From the NCBI GenBank assembly GCA_947568835.1, contig OX387612.1, positions 4,464,001 to 4,528,000 on the forward strand: DNA of 64,000 nt, given 5' to 3'. Positions 1 through 11,124 of this stretch are shown here, in pieces. A program made the position numbers and the translations under genes. This DNA is from Protonemura montana. Taxonomy: Eukaryota > Arthropoda > Insecta > Plecoptera > Nemouridae. The notes under the pieces are model-generated. The model saw only the letters and a list, made by a program, of their open reading frames with translations, ran no database searches and was not told the origin of the DNA. Position 1 is the stretch's first letter. Every line of letters starts with the position of its first letter.

Positions 1-620
1 GGAAGGTGTGGGGGTAGGTGCGTGAGTTGGCAACACAGCTTAGATGGTCGAGTCGAGACGGGTTGAAATGTTGACACCTGACAAGATGGACATGAATCGA
101 ACAAAGACCCTCCTGATAGGAAGGGGTGAGGGTAGGTACGTGAGTTGGCAACACAGCTTAGATGGTCGAGTCAAGACGGGTTGAAATGTTGACACCTGAC
201 AAGATGGACATGAATCGAACAAAGACCCTCCTGATGGGAAGGGGTGGGGATAGGTATGTGAGTTGGCAACACAGCTTAGATGGTCGAGTCGAGACGGGTT
301 GAAATGTTGACACCTGACAAGATGGACATGAATCGAACAAAGACCCTCCTGATGGGAAGGGGTGGGGGTAGGTACGTGAGTTGGCAACACAGCTTAGATG
401 GTCGAGTCGAGACGGGTTGAAATGTTGACACCTGACAAGATGGACATGAATCGAACAAAGACCCTCCTGATGGAAAGGGTTGGGGGTAGGTACGTAAGTT
501 GGCAACACAGCTTAGATGGTTGAGTCGAGACGGATTGAAATGTTGACACCTGACAAGATGGACATGAATCAAACAAAGACCCTCCTGATGGGAAGGGGTG
601 GGGGTAGGTACGTGAGTACC
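1..620 (-). repeat. 118-bp tandem array, locus 1
   Basis: About 5.2 units of a 118-bp repeat; GGTCGAGTC(G/A)AGACGG recurs every 118 bp. Plus orientation is defined here as the strand reading GATTCATGTCCATCTTGTCA. The array is cut by the window's left edge. The repeated 116-codon frames are read-through. Confidence 0.97.
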
Positions 621-977
621 ATACCAGTTAGACATTTTGAAATTAAATATCGTCTTCTTAGAATTTAAGAACGTTACCGGTCGGATTGGATAAACAATCG
701 AATAATTGCCCAGAAATAAAATAAAGAACTTATAAACAATCAGAGTTTATTCTCAATTAGATTTTAACTTTAAATTCGTCTCAAGTGAGTAATCATGAGA
801 CAAGTGAGCTTCTCGGACTTCTAGACCCAGCTATCATTTTAATTAATCACTTGAACTAATTGTCTTAATATCAACAATTATAATTGGAATTGGAAGGACG
901 TCTCATTAAGACATCGCGTACTGGATATGATTTTAACAATATTTTCTGACAGAACAGCAATTGTCTACCTCTTTTAC

Positions 978-1850
978 ACATGACCAGTTCTATTCGGGAG
1001 AGAGGTTGGAGGGATGAAAGTTAAGCAACACTGTGCTGGGTCAGGTATTGGATGGGAGGCCATCATACACATGACCAGTTCTGTTCGGGAGAGAGGTTGG
1101 AGGGATGAAAGTTAAGCAACACTGTGCTGGGTCAGGTATTGGATGGGAGGCCATCATACACATGACCAGTTCTGTTCGGGAGAGAGGTTGGAGGGATGAA
1201 AGTTAAGCAACACTGTGCTGGGTCAGGTATTGGATGGGAGGCCATCATACACATGACCAGTTCTGTTCGGGAGAGAGGTTGGAGGGATTAAAGTTAAGCA
1301 ACACTGCGCTGGGTCAGGTATTGGATGGGTGACCATCATACACATGACCAGTTCTGTTCGGGAGAGAGGTTGGAGGGATGAAAGTTAAGCAACACTGCGC
1401 TGGGTCAGGTATTGGATGGGTGACCATCATACACATGACCAGTTCTGTTCGGGAGAGAGGTTGGAGGGATGAAAGTTTAGCAACACTGTGCTGGGTCAGG
1501 TATTGGATGGGAGGCCATCATACACATGCCCAGTTCTGTTCGGGAGAGAGGTTGGAGGGATGAAAGTTAGTACAGCAACTTCACTCGCCTTGCTTATCAA
1601 CCTCTCGACAGCATGAATTTGTGAAGGAATCCTGTTGTTCGAGTTGTACCGTCCTTCGGAAGGGACGTTAAGCCAGTGGTCCACTTGGTGCTCTCCAACA
1701 GAAGAAGCCTGCGTGCCGGCACCGGGTTTCCCCTCTCACTTCTAGACTAGGCTAGGTTCATCATCATCCTATCATTAACCGACACCTTAAAATCTGCGCC
1801 ACATGACGCGTTGTCAAAAAAGTGCGTCGTTAAACACCACAAATCAAAAA
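978..1850 (+). mobile_element. 5S-headed SINE with six-fold amplified 91-bp module
   Basis: Six to seven tandem 91-bp modules (978-1565), each with GTTAAGCAACAC and GGTATTGGATGGG, which resemble 5S rRNA box A and box C. The SINE body (1566-1850) follows, with CTTCGGAAGGGACGTTAAG and the 3' end GTGCGTCGTTAAAC. The 5S start of the head is missing. Confidence 0.9.
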
Positions 1851-2429
1851 ACACACTGCAAGCAAATAATCGAGCTTACATATTCAAAAAAAAATTGTGA
1901 ATTGCGAAACCAATCTTCCCAACATGGGAACTTGAATCTGACCAGGCATTCCAAAATTCTACCCGCTGTGAACTTTAACATAGAAATCAGCTCACGCACA
2001 ATTTATTATGACCTATATCCGTTGGGTGCGTATTGCGTATCCCCCCACCCCCTTCCCCCACACCGCCCAATTGTTGACGGTCGCACTCGGAGAGGGGCTT
2101 AACCGTTTGCATCCTGTTTTGTATTCACATTACCCCATTGTTAGCCTCTCAGTCACGCCCATCCGACTGAACAGATCACCTTGTCCTCTCTTTCTACGAT
2201 CCATTCAGATGCTGTGACGTGTTTTGTTTGTATTTTGATAGAGATTCTCTATGTAAGAGGAATCTGGCTCTGCTTTTTTTTGTGTCTTTTGCACTTGTAT
2301 CAAATTTCGATTGAAAATTCTGAAAAAAAAATCTTTACAATCTATTCATGCATTTGAATCATGTGAAAATGCATTTTTTTATTTTGGCTCTCATCAAGGA
2401 ATTAAAAGCTAAGCTATGCGATTGTCTGT

Positions 2430-3290
2430 CTTGCATTCGGGAGGCCCCAGGTTCGATCCTGGTAGTGAGAGCGCCATGTCTGCCTCGCATTCGGGAGGTC
2501 CCAGGTTCGATCCTGGTGGCCGGCTATCCTGGTAGTGAGAGCGCCATGTCTGCCTTGCATTCAGGAGGTCCCAGGTTCGATCCTGGTGGCTGGCTATCCT
2601 GGTAGTGAGAGCGCCATGTCTGCCTTGCATTCGGGAGGTCCCAGGTTCGATCCTGGTGGCCGGCTATCCTGGTAGTGAGAGCGCCATGTCTGCCTTGCAT
2701 TCAGGAGGTCCCAGGTTCGATCCTGGTGGCTGGCTATCCTGGTAGTGAGAGCGCCATGTCTGCCTTGCATTCGGGAGGTCCCAGGTTCGATCCTGGTGGC
2801 CGGCTATCCTGGTAGTGAGAGCGCCATGTCTGCCTTGCATTCAGGAGGTCCCAGGTTCGATCCTAGTGGCCGGCTATCCTGGTAGTGAGAGCGCCATGTC
2901 TGCCTTACATTCGGGAGGTCCCAGGTTCGATCCTGGAGGCCGGCTATCCTGGTAGTGAGAGCGCCATGTCTGCCTTGCATTCGGGAGGTCCCAGGTTCGA
3001 TCCTAGTGGCCGGCTATCCTGGTAGTGAGAGCGCCATGTCTGCCCTGCATTCAGGAGGTCCCAGGTTCGATCCTGGTGGCCGGCTATCCTGGTAGTGAGA
3101 GCGCCATGTCTGCCCTGCATTCAGGAGGTCCCAGGTTCGATCCTGGTGGCCGGCTATCCTGGTAGTGAGAGCGCCATGTCTGCCTTGCATTCGGGAGGTC
3201 CCAGGTTCGATCCTGGTGGCCGGCTATCCTGGTAGTGAGAGCGCAATGTCTGCCCTGCATTCTAGCGGTCCCAGGTTAAAATGGCTTCAT
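2430..3290 (+). repeat. 70-bp tRNA-like tandem array, locus 1
   Basis: About 12 units of 70 bp. Each contains GGTAGTGAGAGCGC (box A-like), CTTGCAT (an anticodon loop with TGC, as in tRNA-Ala) and GGTTCGATCCTGG (box B and T-arm). The T-arm lacks one base and the D-arm is expanded, so these are not functional tRNA genes. Confidence 0.92.
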
Positions 3291-3365
3291 GAATTTCTAT
3301 CAGAAATATAATCGCAATGCATGTCCTCGGTAGAAAATACAATCGACATCGCAACCAAAGCTATA

Positions 3366-3383
3366 AATTCTGACAGCTGACAT
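3366..3383 (+). repeat. shared flank motif of array-bearing elements
   Basis: AATTCTGACAGCTGACAT, about 75 bp after the 70-bp array. The same motif follows the 118-bp array at 11981 and the short 118-bp-related element at 57787. Confidence 0.6.
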
Positions 3384-3710
3384 ATTACTGAGGAAAATAT
3401 CAAATCATGCTAATGTGTAGACGCTCGTTGATGTATGGTTTTCATATTCAGAGCACATCTGACTTGGGGATATACTATAACAGCTGTTCACGAAGTGGCA
3501 CATGATCGCACCTGTCTTTCTCTCGAAACGAAACGTACTCGAAGGGACATCAAATCGATCCACGGCCAGTAAACCGGTTTTTTATAAATAATTAATCTGG
3601 GTGCAGAAAACAAGCAATGCATCTCGCTGGAATGTCTGTTACCCCTCTTAACCCCTCACAAAATGCATGGTTACACTGTATGTACCCCCCTCCCCCTCCC
3701 CCTCGCCCTC

Positions 3711-3712
<2 letters not shown>

Positions 3713-3745
<33 letters not shown>
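3713..3745 (+). repeat. poly-C run (33 C)
   Basis: Uninterrupted C homopolymer preceded by a C-rich, slightly interrupted stretch from about 3685. Its length may not be reliable in the assembly. Confidence 0.9.
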
Positions 3746-3837
3746 AGGCTAACACAACACCTGTAGAATAACAAGGTCTTAGGTATGTAGTACAGACTTG
3801 CAAAATCTCCATATCAACAGCGAGCTTATTTTAGGAA

Positions 3838-4218
3838 TAGTCAAGAGTTCTAGCGCTGATGTTGAACTTTCAGCGCGTAAAATGGCCGCCAAATGACTGC
3901 TTATACTGAGATGAAATATGGAGGATGCCGCTAGATGGAGTTACCATCGTTTCGAGTATTAAGAAAATTTAATTTCTCTTATTTCTCACAAATTACTCGC
4001 ATTTGAGACAGGTTTACGCATAATTAATCTGTATTAATGCTAACCTCAACGATTGATAAACATGTATCGATATTTTGTGTCGTTTTTTTTTTAATTGTAT
4101 AGAGATTTGTTAAAAAGAACGGCTGCTAGCGCCATCGGGTGGCACCTGCGGTTACCATGTGTTGCCGGCCTCGTTTGTTCACCAGAACGTCCCACATTTG
4201 CGCTAAGACTTTTGACTA
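3838..4218 (-). mobile_element. MITE family E, copy 1
   Basis: A 381-bp element with imperfect inverted ends: TAGTCAAGAGTTCTAGCGCT on the left and TAGTCAAAAGTCTTAGCGCA on the reverse strand at the right. The interior is shared with copies at 26.1, 40.5, 42.4 and 63.3 kb (GGTTAGCATTAAT on the family's plus strand). No coding capacity. Confidence 0.8.
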
Positions 4219-4321
4219 CCTACATATATGGGTAACTTTCATAAGAGTATTTCGAGCAGTTTTTAAGGTATTAGGATGAAATCTTATTTAAATTGCAAAC
4301 GCTTGCAATGCGAGGGGTATT

Positions 4322-4419
4322 TTATTATGAATAACACTATAACCGTCTCAAAAATTGATGTCCAAACGCGGACATTTGGGCATCAATTTTTGAGATGGTT
4401 ATAGCGTTGTTAATAATAA
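4322..4419. mobile_element. hairpin MITE family H, copy 1
   Basis: Near-perfect inverted repeat: AACCGTCTCAAAAATTGATG on one side and its complement on the other. It is preceded by AAATTGCAAACGCTTGCAAT, a flank shared with the copies at 15.9 and 16.2 kb. Confidence 0.8.
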
Positions 4420-5875
4420 AAAAGGTTTTAAAGGTATTTAACAAATAACGAGTCTGTGACGAGGTGAGGTATGAAACCAACTTAAAATACCGACATAATT
4501 TGATTTTCACGTTGACAACACCCACATTTTCGAGCCCAACGACCGTGTGAAAGAACCGTTGTCAAAAATCTCTTCCAATGAACCTTGAAAGAAAGTGTGA
4601 AATTCCTTTCGCCGCGATCTGGCCGCCATTACCAGCAAAGTTTCACTTCTGCTAGCTCGTCTTCGACATCTTTACCGATGCACCATAACGTTAAGCCATC
4701 AAAAATTAACGAAGAAATCTTTCAATTCAAACACTTTTACAACTTTCCTTTTGTCTATAAGCAAGTGGATAATCCGATAAATTGATAAAAGATCATAATA
4801 ATAACAATTAGTATTAAAGCTATCGAATAGCAAAATAGATAATTAAATAATTGTATACCTACATAACTTATTTACAACTAAGAAATAAACATTTATGGAT
4901 AAGCAATGTTAAAGTGCTTTTTAAAGAACAAGTAAGTACCTAGTTAGTTTAGATAATCTACTAACAATTGATTAGAACTCGAGAGAATTATTTCCATTTT
5001 TGATTATCAATTCAAAAAATGTTGGTTTTGAATTTGTTCCAGTCTTTTACAGTTCTGACTTGAATAGTGGTAAGTGGTAAAATATTAAATGTTGTTTCCT
5101 CATTTTTCCCGTCTCCATAGAATAAACCACTTGCCGCCCAAGAAATGTGACACTTTCTTCGTTGTCTAACTTAAAATATCCGTCAAAATTCTTCACGCCT
5201 TCGTCTTATCTTATCTTATCAGGTTCACACGATGAAACCGCCAGGAAGTGTATTTAACATTAGAGTGAAATACCAGACAGTTGCATTAGTCATTGCCCTT
5301 ATGCCAACTTGATTAGAAGGAACAGTTATTATTATAAGATTACCATAAACTGGAATTTTACCGGTGATGCATCTCATTCCGGTTAAGAGATAAGACATTT
5401 TTGTATTTATTTTTAGTTCAGTGAAAGAATTTTGCCGGCAGAGGCGTCACCGGTCGTTTTAGGGATGACATGTGGGCCAACTGTCATTTTGAAAAAAAAA
5501 AAAAGAACACTACAAATCGTCTCCGCTGATGCCCACCATTTTGCTTTTGCTGTTATTCGTGCTAAGACGGTTTGCTTTCGAAGCTTTTATAATTTAGAAA
5601 AAACTTCGCCGCACTGGTTACTATTGTATATCCGCAGAACTGTAAAAGAAATTATTCGCCATAAAATAAAAACCAGGCGAGTACAGGTAATGCACAGCGA
5701 AACAATCAACGAATTACTGGAATACAGGTGCAATTGTTCTCAAAGTCATAGGTAACCGACGCAGCCGTCACGCCGGTGCGCTCAAGTAATAAGCTTGTGA
5801 GCGCAAGTGAAGTCTCGGTGCCAAGCAATGTACAGAGAAGATGTTAACCAGTGGTGGAGCTTCGTTCACAGGGCC
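4420..5875. other. unique AT-rich DNA, no supported gene
   Basis: Mostly A+T-rich. An open frame at 5432-5755 starts at TTG, runs through poly-A-encoded lysines and has no recognisable domain. I do not support it as a gene. Confidence 0.5.
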
Positions 5876-6525
5876 CGTCAGCTGATCTCAACTAACCTGG
5901 ATTGAGCATATTATCCAGCCAGCTGATCTCAAATAACCTGGATAGAGCATAGGATCCAGCCAGCTGATCTCAAATAACCTGGATAGAGCATATGATCCAG
6001 CCAGCTGATCTCAAATAACCTGGATTGAGCATAGGATCCAGCCAGCTGATCTCAAATAACCTGGATTGAGCATAGGATCCAGCCAGCTGATCTCAAATAA
6101 CCTGGATAGAGCATAGGATCCAGCCAGCTGATCTCAAATAACCTGGATTGAGCATAGGATCCAGCCAGCTGATCTCAAATAACCTGGATAGAGCATAGGA
6201 TCCAGCCAGCTGATCTCAAATAACCTGGATAGAGCATAGGATCTAGCCAGCTGATCTCAAATAACCTGGATAGAGCATAGGATCCAGCCAGCTGATCTCA
6301 AATAACCTGGATAGAGCATAGGATCCAGCCAGTTGATCTCAAATAACCTGATTAGAGCATAGGATCCAGCCAGTTGATCTCAAATAACCTAGATAGAGCA
6401 TAGGATCCAGTCAGATGATCTTAAATAACCTGGAAAGAGCATAGGATCTAGCCAGCTGATCTCAAATAACCTGATTAGAGCATAGGATCCAGCCAGCTGA
6501 TCTCAAATAACCTGAATAGAGCAGC
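5876..6525 (+). repeat. 41-bp tandem array, locus 1
   Basis: About 16 units of a 41-bp repeat (CAGCTGATCTCAAATAACCT ... GGATCCAGC), each normally holding a PvuII-type CAGCTG and a BamHI-type GGATCC. The right flank at 6595-6625 (AGACTCTCAAGATGGC, TTGGCTTCAAA) recurs beside the array at 59.3 kb. Confidence 0.96.
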
Positions 6526-6667
6526 AACAGGTAAATTGACAAACTGCACCTAACCAAAAACTAATATAGAACAAGCACTTAAAGACAACTCAAAATTAGA
6601 CTCTCAAGATGGCAGCTTTGGCTTCAAAGTCTCTCAACGTACAAGTTACTTGAGATCAGTGGTCGCT

Positions 6668-7084
6668 ATGCTTGTGCTAATTACCAATTGTGTCCACGCC
6701 AAGCCTGGTCCGCCACTGGAACTATCAAGTACAGTGCATTCGCTATCAGTTCTCACGGTGCCGCATGCGGTGTCCGTGAATGAAAACAATTGGCCACACA
6801 GCCTTCGTTCGTCAATGAAAAGAGAATTGCCCGATGGGATTTCAATCGACAGGGCAATGCCCGCGAAGACCGCTGTAATTTCAACTCTCGGCAACAATCG
6901 CAAAAGATTTCACTGGAATAGAGCTCGACTGTCCAATTTCAAACTACGCGCCTCTCAGCGGTTTTGTGATTTGAGACGAACACATATACTTCAATGTGGC
7001 ACCGGGTTAACATTCTGCTCCCTTATTGCGAGGTATGGTGTGGATTATCATAACCAACGGTGGAGAAATGTGGGTGTTCATTGA
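6668..7084 (+). CDS. orphan secreted-peptide-like ORF
   Basis: Unrecognised 138-codon ORF from the first ATG. The frame is open upstream to 6554 without another ATG, so the 5' end may be an exon joined from elsewhere. Residues around the start form a short hydrophobic stretch, AMLVLITNCVHA then KPGPP, like a signal peptide whose cleavage would follow VHA. The middle has basic cleavage-type sites (MKR, NRKR), and the C-terminal 40 residues carry three Cys (FCDLRR, LQCGTG, TFCSLI). Together this looks like a small secreted precursor such as a neuropeptide, toxin-like or mucosal peptide, but I recognise no family. G+C is higher than in the surrounding repeats. It sits between a 41-bp array and a SINE fragment. 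The signal-peptide DNA resembles the 73-bp repeat at 54.5-55.7 kb. An ORF carried by a repeat element is the main alternative. Confidence 0.4.
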   Translation: MLVLITNCVHAKPGPPLELSSTVHSLSVLTVPHAVSVNENNWPHSLRSSMKRELPDGISIDRAMPAKTAVISTLGNNRKRFHWNRARLSNFKLRASQRFCDLRRTHILQCGTGLTFCSLIARYGVDYHNQRWRNVGVH

Positions 7085-7123
7085 GTTGGTCTAGAATATT
7101 CTTGATAGCTGATTGATAATTGA

Positions 7124-7253
7124 GGGTAACGTCGCACTGTTTTGACATCTGGCCATGCGGCACTGGTCTGATGGCTTCGGTGAATGAGCGAATGATGATG
7201 ATAATGATAAACCTTACCTAGCCTTTAAGGAAGGAGGGAAAACTTGGTGCCGG
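7124..7253 (-). mobile_element. SINE 3' part, interrupted by the foldback element
   Basis: Minus-strand SINE tail (CGCACTGTTTTGACA near 7130, CGGTGAATGAG near 7180), ending at GGTGCCGG where the foldback element begins. It continues at 9909. Confidence 0.88.
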
Positions 7254-7654
7254 TGTCGCATAATATTTATACTGTCCACTAACATTACCCCCCAGTAAAC
7301 ACAGCATATGCTAGTTTTACTGGCCAGTAAACTCAATATGATCTACGATTACTGTACCAGTAAACTAGAAACGTTTTGAGATTACTGTACCAGTAAACTA
7401 AAGACGATTTGAGATTACTGGCCCAGTAAAAATAATACATATTATTACATATACAGTAATACAAAATTTCAAAACATCACTATAATAGTATTACTGACTA
7501 TGCACAAATAAATCACATCAATCAAATCACAGGGTGACCAAACACATTGCAGGGATTAGCGTACTGTTTAGCTTAAAAATTAGCCAGGCTACTTGCTGTG
7601 GGGACTTCATATGGAATACGCCCCATACCTTTCGATAGAAATGCAACAACACCC

Positions 7655-8702
7655 CTTGCCAACATAATGAAATGTGAACTTACCTGTGCATTTTGATGCA
7701 ATCGAACTAGATGCACTACAGGGTGTGTACAAAACAATGCAGGGGAGTAATCTGATAATAGCCTGAAGGTATAATGCTATTACTCCCCAACATAATGAAA
7801 TGTGAACTTACCTGTGCATTTTGATGCAATCGAACTAGATGCACTACAGGGTGTGTACAAAACAATGCAGGGGAGTAATCTGATAATAGCCTGAAGGTAT
7901 AATGCTATTACTCCCCAACATAATGAAATGTGAACTTACCTGTGCATTTTGATGCAATCGAACTAGATGCACTACAGGGTGTGTACAAAACAATGCAGGG
8001 GAGTAATCTGATAATAGCCTGAAGGTATAATGCTATTACTCCCCAACATTATGAAATGTGAATTAACCTGTGCATTTTGATGCAATCGAACTAGATGAAC
8101 TACAGGGTGTGTACAAATCAATGCAGGGGAGTAATCTGATAATAGCCTGAAGGTATAATGCTATTACTCCCCAACATTATGAAATGTGAATTAACCTGTG
8201 CATTTTGATGCAATCGAACTAGATGCACTACAGGGTGTGTACAAAACAATGCAGGGGAGTAATCTGATAATAGCCTGAAGGTATAATGCTATTACTCCCC
8301 AACATAATGAAATGTGAACTTACCTGTGCATTTTGATGCAATCGAACTAGATGCACTACAGGGTGTGTACAAAACAATGCAGGGGAGTAATCTGATAATA
8401 GCCTGAAGGTATAATGCTATTACTCCCCAACATTATGAAATGTGAACTTACCTGTGCATTTTGATGCAATCGAACTAGATGCACTACAGGGTGTGTACAA
8501 AACAATGCAGGGGAGTAATCTGATAATAGCCTGAAGGTATAATGCTATTACTCCCCAACATAATGAAATGTGAACTTACCTGTGCATTTTGATGCAATCG
8601 AACTAGATGCACTACAGGGTGTGTACAAAACAATGCAGGGGAGTAATCTGATAATAGCCTGAAGGTATAATGCTATTACTCCCCAACATTATGAAATGTG
8701 AA
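7655..8702 (+). repeat. 128-bp tandem array, left arm of the foldback element
   Basis: About eight copies of a 128-bp unit (contains GGGGAGTAATCTGATAATAG), spaced exactly 128 bp apart, for example at 7785 and 7913. Copies differ at very few positions, which implies recent amplification or ongoing homogenisation. Confidence 0.97.
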
Positions 8703-8715
8703 ATGCACAGGTAAG

Positions 8716-9700
8716 TTCACATTTCATTATGTTGGGGAGTAATAGCATTATACCTTCAGGCTATTATCAGATTACTCCCCTGCATTGTTTTGTACACACC
8801 CTGTAGTGCATCTAGTTCGATTGCATCAAAATGCACAGGTAAGTTCACATTTCATAATGTTGGGGAGTAATAGCATTATACCTTCAGGCTATTATCAGAT
8901 TACTCCCCTGCATTGTTTTGTACACACCCTGTAGTGCATCTAGTTCGATTGCATCAAAATGCACAGGTAAGTTCACATTTCATAATGTTGGGGAGTAATA
9001 GCATTATACCTTCAGGCTATTATCAGATTACTCCCCTGCATTTGCTTTGTACACACCCTGTAGTGCATCTAGTTCGATTGCATCAAAATGCACAGGTAAG
9101 TTCACATTTCATAATGGTGGGGAGTAATAGCATTATACCTTCAGGCTATTATCAGATTACTCCCCTGCATTGTTTTGTACACACCCTGTAGTGCATCTAG
9201 TTCAATTGCATCAAAATGCACAGGTAAGTTCACATTTCATTATGTTGGGGAGTAATAGCATTATACCTTCAGGCTATTATCAGATTACTCCCCTGCATTG
9301 TTTTGTACACACCCTGTAGTGCATCTAGTTCGATTGCATCAAAATGCACAGGTAAGTTCACATTTCATAATGTTGGGGAGTAATAGCATTATACCTTCAG
9401 GCTATTATCAGATTACTCCCCTGCATTGTTTTGTACACACCCTGTAGTGCATCTAGTTCGATTGCATCAAAATGCACAGGTAAGTTCACATTTCATAATG
9501 TTGGGGAGTAATAGCATTATACCTTCAGGCTATTATCAGATTACTCCCCTGCATTTGCTTTGTACACACCCTGTAGTGCATCTAGTTCGATTGCATCAAA
9601 ATGCACAGGTAAGTTCACATTTCATTATGTTGGGGAGTAATAGCATTATACCTTCAGGCTATTATCAGATTACTCCCCTGCATTTGCTTTAAGACACCCT
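8716..9700 (-). repeat. 128-bp tandem array, right (inverted) arm
   Basis: Reverse-complement copies of the 128-bp unit, about 7.7 of them, mirroring the left arm. Open frames of about 90 codons here are read-through of the repeat and not genes. Confidence 0.97.
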
Positions 9701-9908
9701 GTACCCTGCAGGTGATGCTTTTGTTTTGGGAGTAATATTATTTCACTGTTTCTTGTTTTACTGGTACAGTACAAATAATATGTTCTCAAACGCTAGGTTT
9801 TCTCAGCCAGTAATCTCATTACAATTCTTGTTTACTGGCCAGTAATCATATTATGAACTGAGATTACTGGGGGTAATAATATTATGGCAGTACGAATATT
9901 CTGTTACA

Positions 9909-10110
9909 CCGGCACGTAACCTACTCTTGTCGGCTTAACATTCAACGTCCCTTACTAGGGACGGTACAACGCGAACAGCAGGATTCCTCCACAAATCCAT
10001 GCTGTCGAGAGGAAGATACCCAAAGCGAGTGAAGTTGTACTAACTTTCATCCCTCCAACCTCTCTCCCGAACAAAATTGATCATGTGTAAGATGGTCAGC
10101 ATTACAGGGG
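9909..10110 (-). mobile_element. SINE 5' part, continuation after the foldback element
   Basis: Resumes with CCGGCACGTAACCTACTC and continues through the core domain to part of one 5S-derived module, where the 54-bp array begins at GATGGTCA. Together with 7124-7253 it makes one SINE copy. Confidence 0.88.
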
Positions 10111-11120
10111 ACAGTTCTTGTGCTGGTATCTTCTCTTACGTGCTAGACTGTAGCAATGCAGGGGACAGACCTTATGCTGGTATCTTCTCTTACGGGCTAG
10201 ACTGTAGCAATGCAGGGACAGTCCTTGTGCTGGTATCTTCTCTCACGGGCTAGACTGTAGCAATGCAGGGGCAGTCTTTGTGCTGGTATCTTCTCTCACG
10301 GGCTAGACTGTAGCAATGCAGGGGCAGTCTTTGTGCTGGCATCTTCTCTCACGGGCTAGACTGTAGCAATGCAGGGACAGTCCTTGTGCTGGTATCTTCT
10401 CTCACGGGCTAGACTGTAGCAATGCAGGGGACAGTCCTTGTGCTGGTATCTTCTCTCACGGGCTAGACTGTAGCAATGCAGGGACAGTCCTTGTGCTGGT
10501 ATCTTCTCTCACGGGCTAGACTGTAGCATTGTTGGGGACAGTCCTTGTGCTGGTATCTTCTCTCACAGGCTAGACTGTAGCAATACAGGGACAGTCCTTA
10601 TGCTGGTATCTTCTCTTACGGGCTAGACTGTAGCAATGCAGGGGATAGTCCTTGCGCTGGTATCTTCTCTCACGGGCTGGACTGTAGCAATGCAGGGGAC
10701 AGTCCTTGTGCTGGTATCTTCTCTCACGGGCTAGACTGTAGCAATGCAGGAGACAGTCCTTGTGCTGGTATCTTCTCTCACGGGCTAGACTGTAGCAATG
10801 CAGGGACAGTCCTTGTGCTGGTATCTTCTCTCACGGGCTAGACTGTAGCAATGCTGGGACAGTCTTTGTGCTGGTATCTTCTCTCACGAGCTAGACTGTA
10901 GCAATGCAGGGGACAGTCCTTGTGCTGGTATCTTCTCTCACGGGCTAGACTGTAGCAATGCTGGGGACAGTCCTTGTGCTGGTGTCTTCTCTCACGGGCT
11001 AGACTGTAGCAATGCAGGGGACAGTCCTTGTGCTGGTATCTTCTCTCACGGGCTAGACTGTAGCAATGCAGGGGACAGTCCTTGTGCTGGTTTCTTCTCT
11101 CACGGGCTAGACTGTATCCA
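10100..11120 (+). repeat. 54-bp tandem array, locus 1
   Basis: About 19 units of a 54-bp repeat (CAGTCCTTGTGCTGGTATCT ... GGGCTAGACTGTAGCAATG). Because 54 is divisible by three, 18-residue periodic frames stay open on the minus strand. They have no independent coding support. Confidence 0.97.
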
Positions 11121-11124
11121 CCCA

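Larger units (their letters stand above)
7254..9908. mobile_element. non-autonomous foldback DNA transposon, Ginger-like ends, CCGG target duplication
   Basis: A 2655-bp element with long inverted arms. Its ends are TGTCGCATAATATT and, on the reverse strand, TGTAACAGAATATT. They are flanked by the 4-bp duplication CCGG at 7250-7253 and 9909-9912. Removing the element restores the continuous SINE sequence found at other loci. Inside each end are ACCCCC(C)AGTAA and several copies of the palindrome-like motif TTTACTGGCCAGTAA, followed by oppositely oriented arrays of a 128-bp repeat meeting at 8702/8716 with a 13-nt spacer. TGT...ACA ends with 4-bp duplications are known from the Ginger superfamily (gypsy-integrase-like transposases). 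No transposase is encoded, so it would need an autonomous partner. Confidence 0.85.

Noticed and set aside
40-635. Overlapping 116-codon minus-strand ORFs, also at 28.7 and 39.4 kb
   Set aside because: Read-through of the 118-bp repeat in successive frames; identical peptides recur at every array.
2430-3290. Cluster of functional tRNA genes
   Set aside because: The units lack one T-arm base, have an expanded D-arm and no proper acceptor pairing.
5432-5755. 107-codon plus-strand ORF
   Set aside because: It starts at TTG, includes a poly-lysine stretch from an A-run and has no recognisable domain or splice support.
7655-9700. CRISPR array
   Set aside because: The whole 128-bp unit is repeated without unique spacers, in a eukaryotic context.
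7288-9873. Tc1/mariner-like ends (TA followed by CCCCC(C)AGTAA) as the true element boundaries
   Set aside because: Similarity between the two arms continues outwards to TGT...ACA, and the CCGG duplication with perfect SINE closure marks the real ends at 7254 and 9908.
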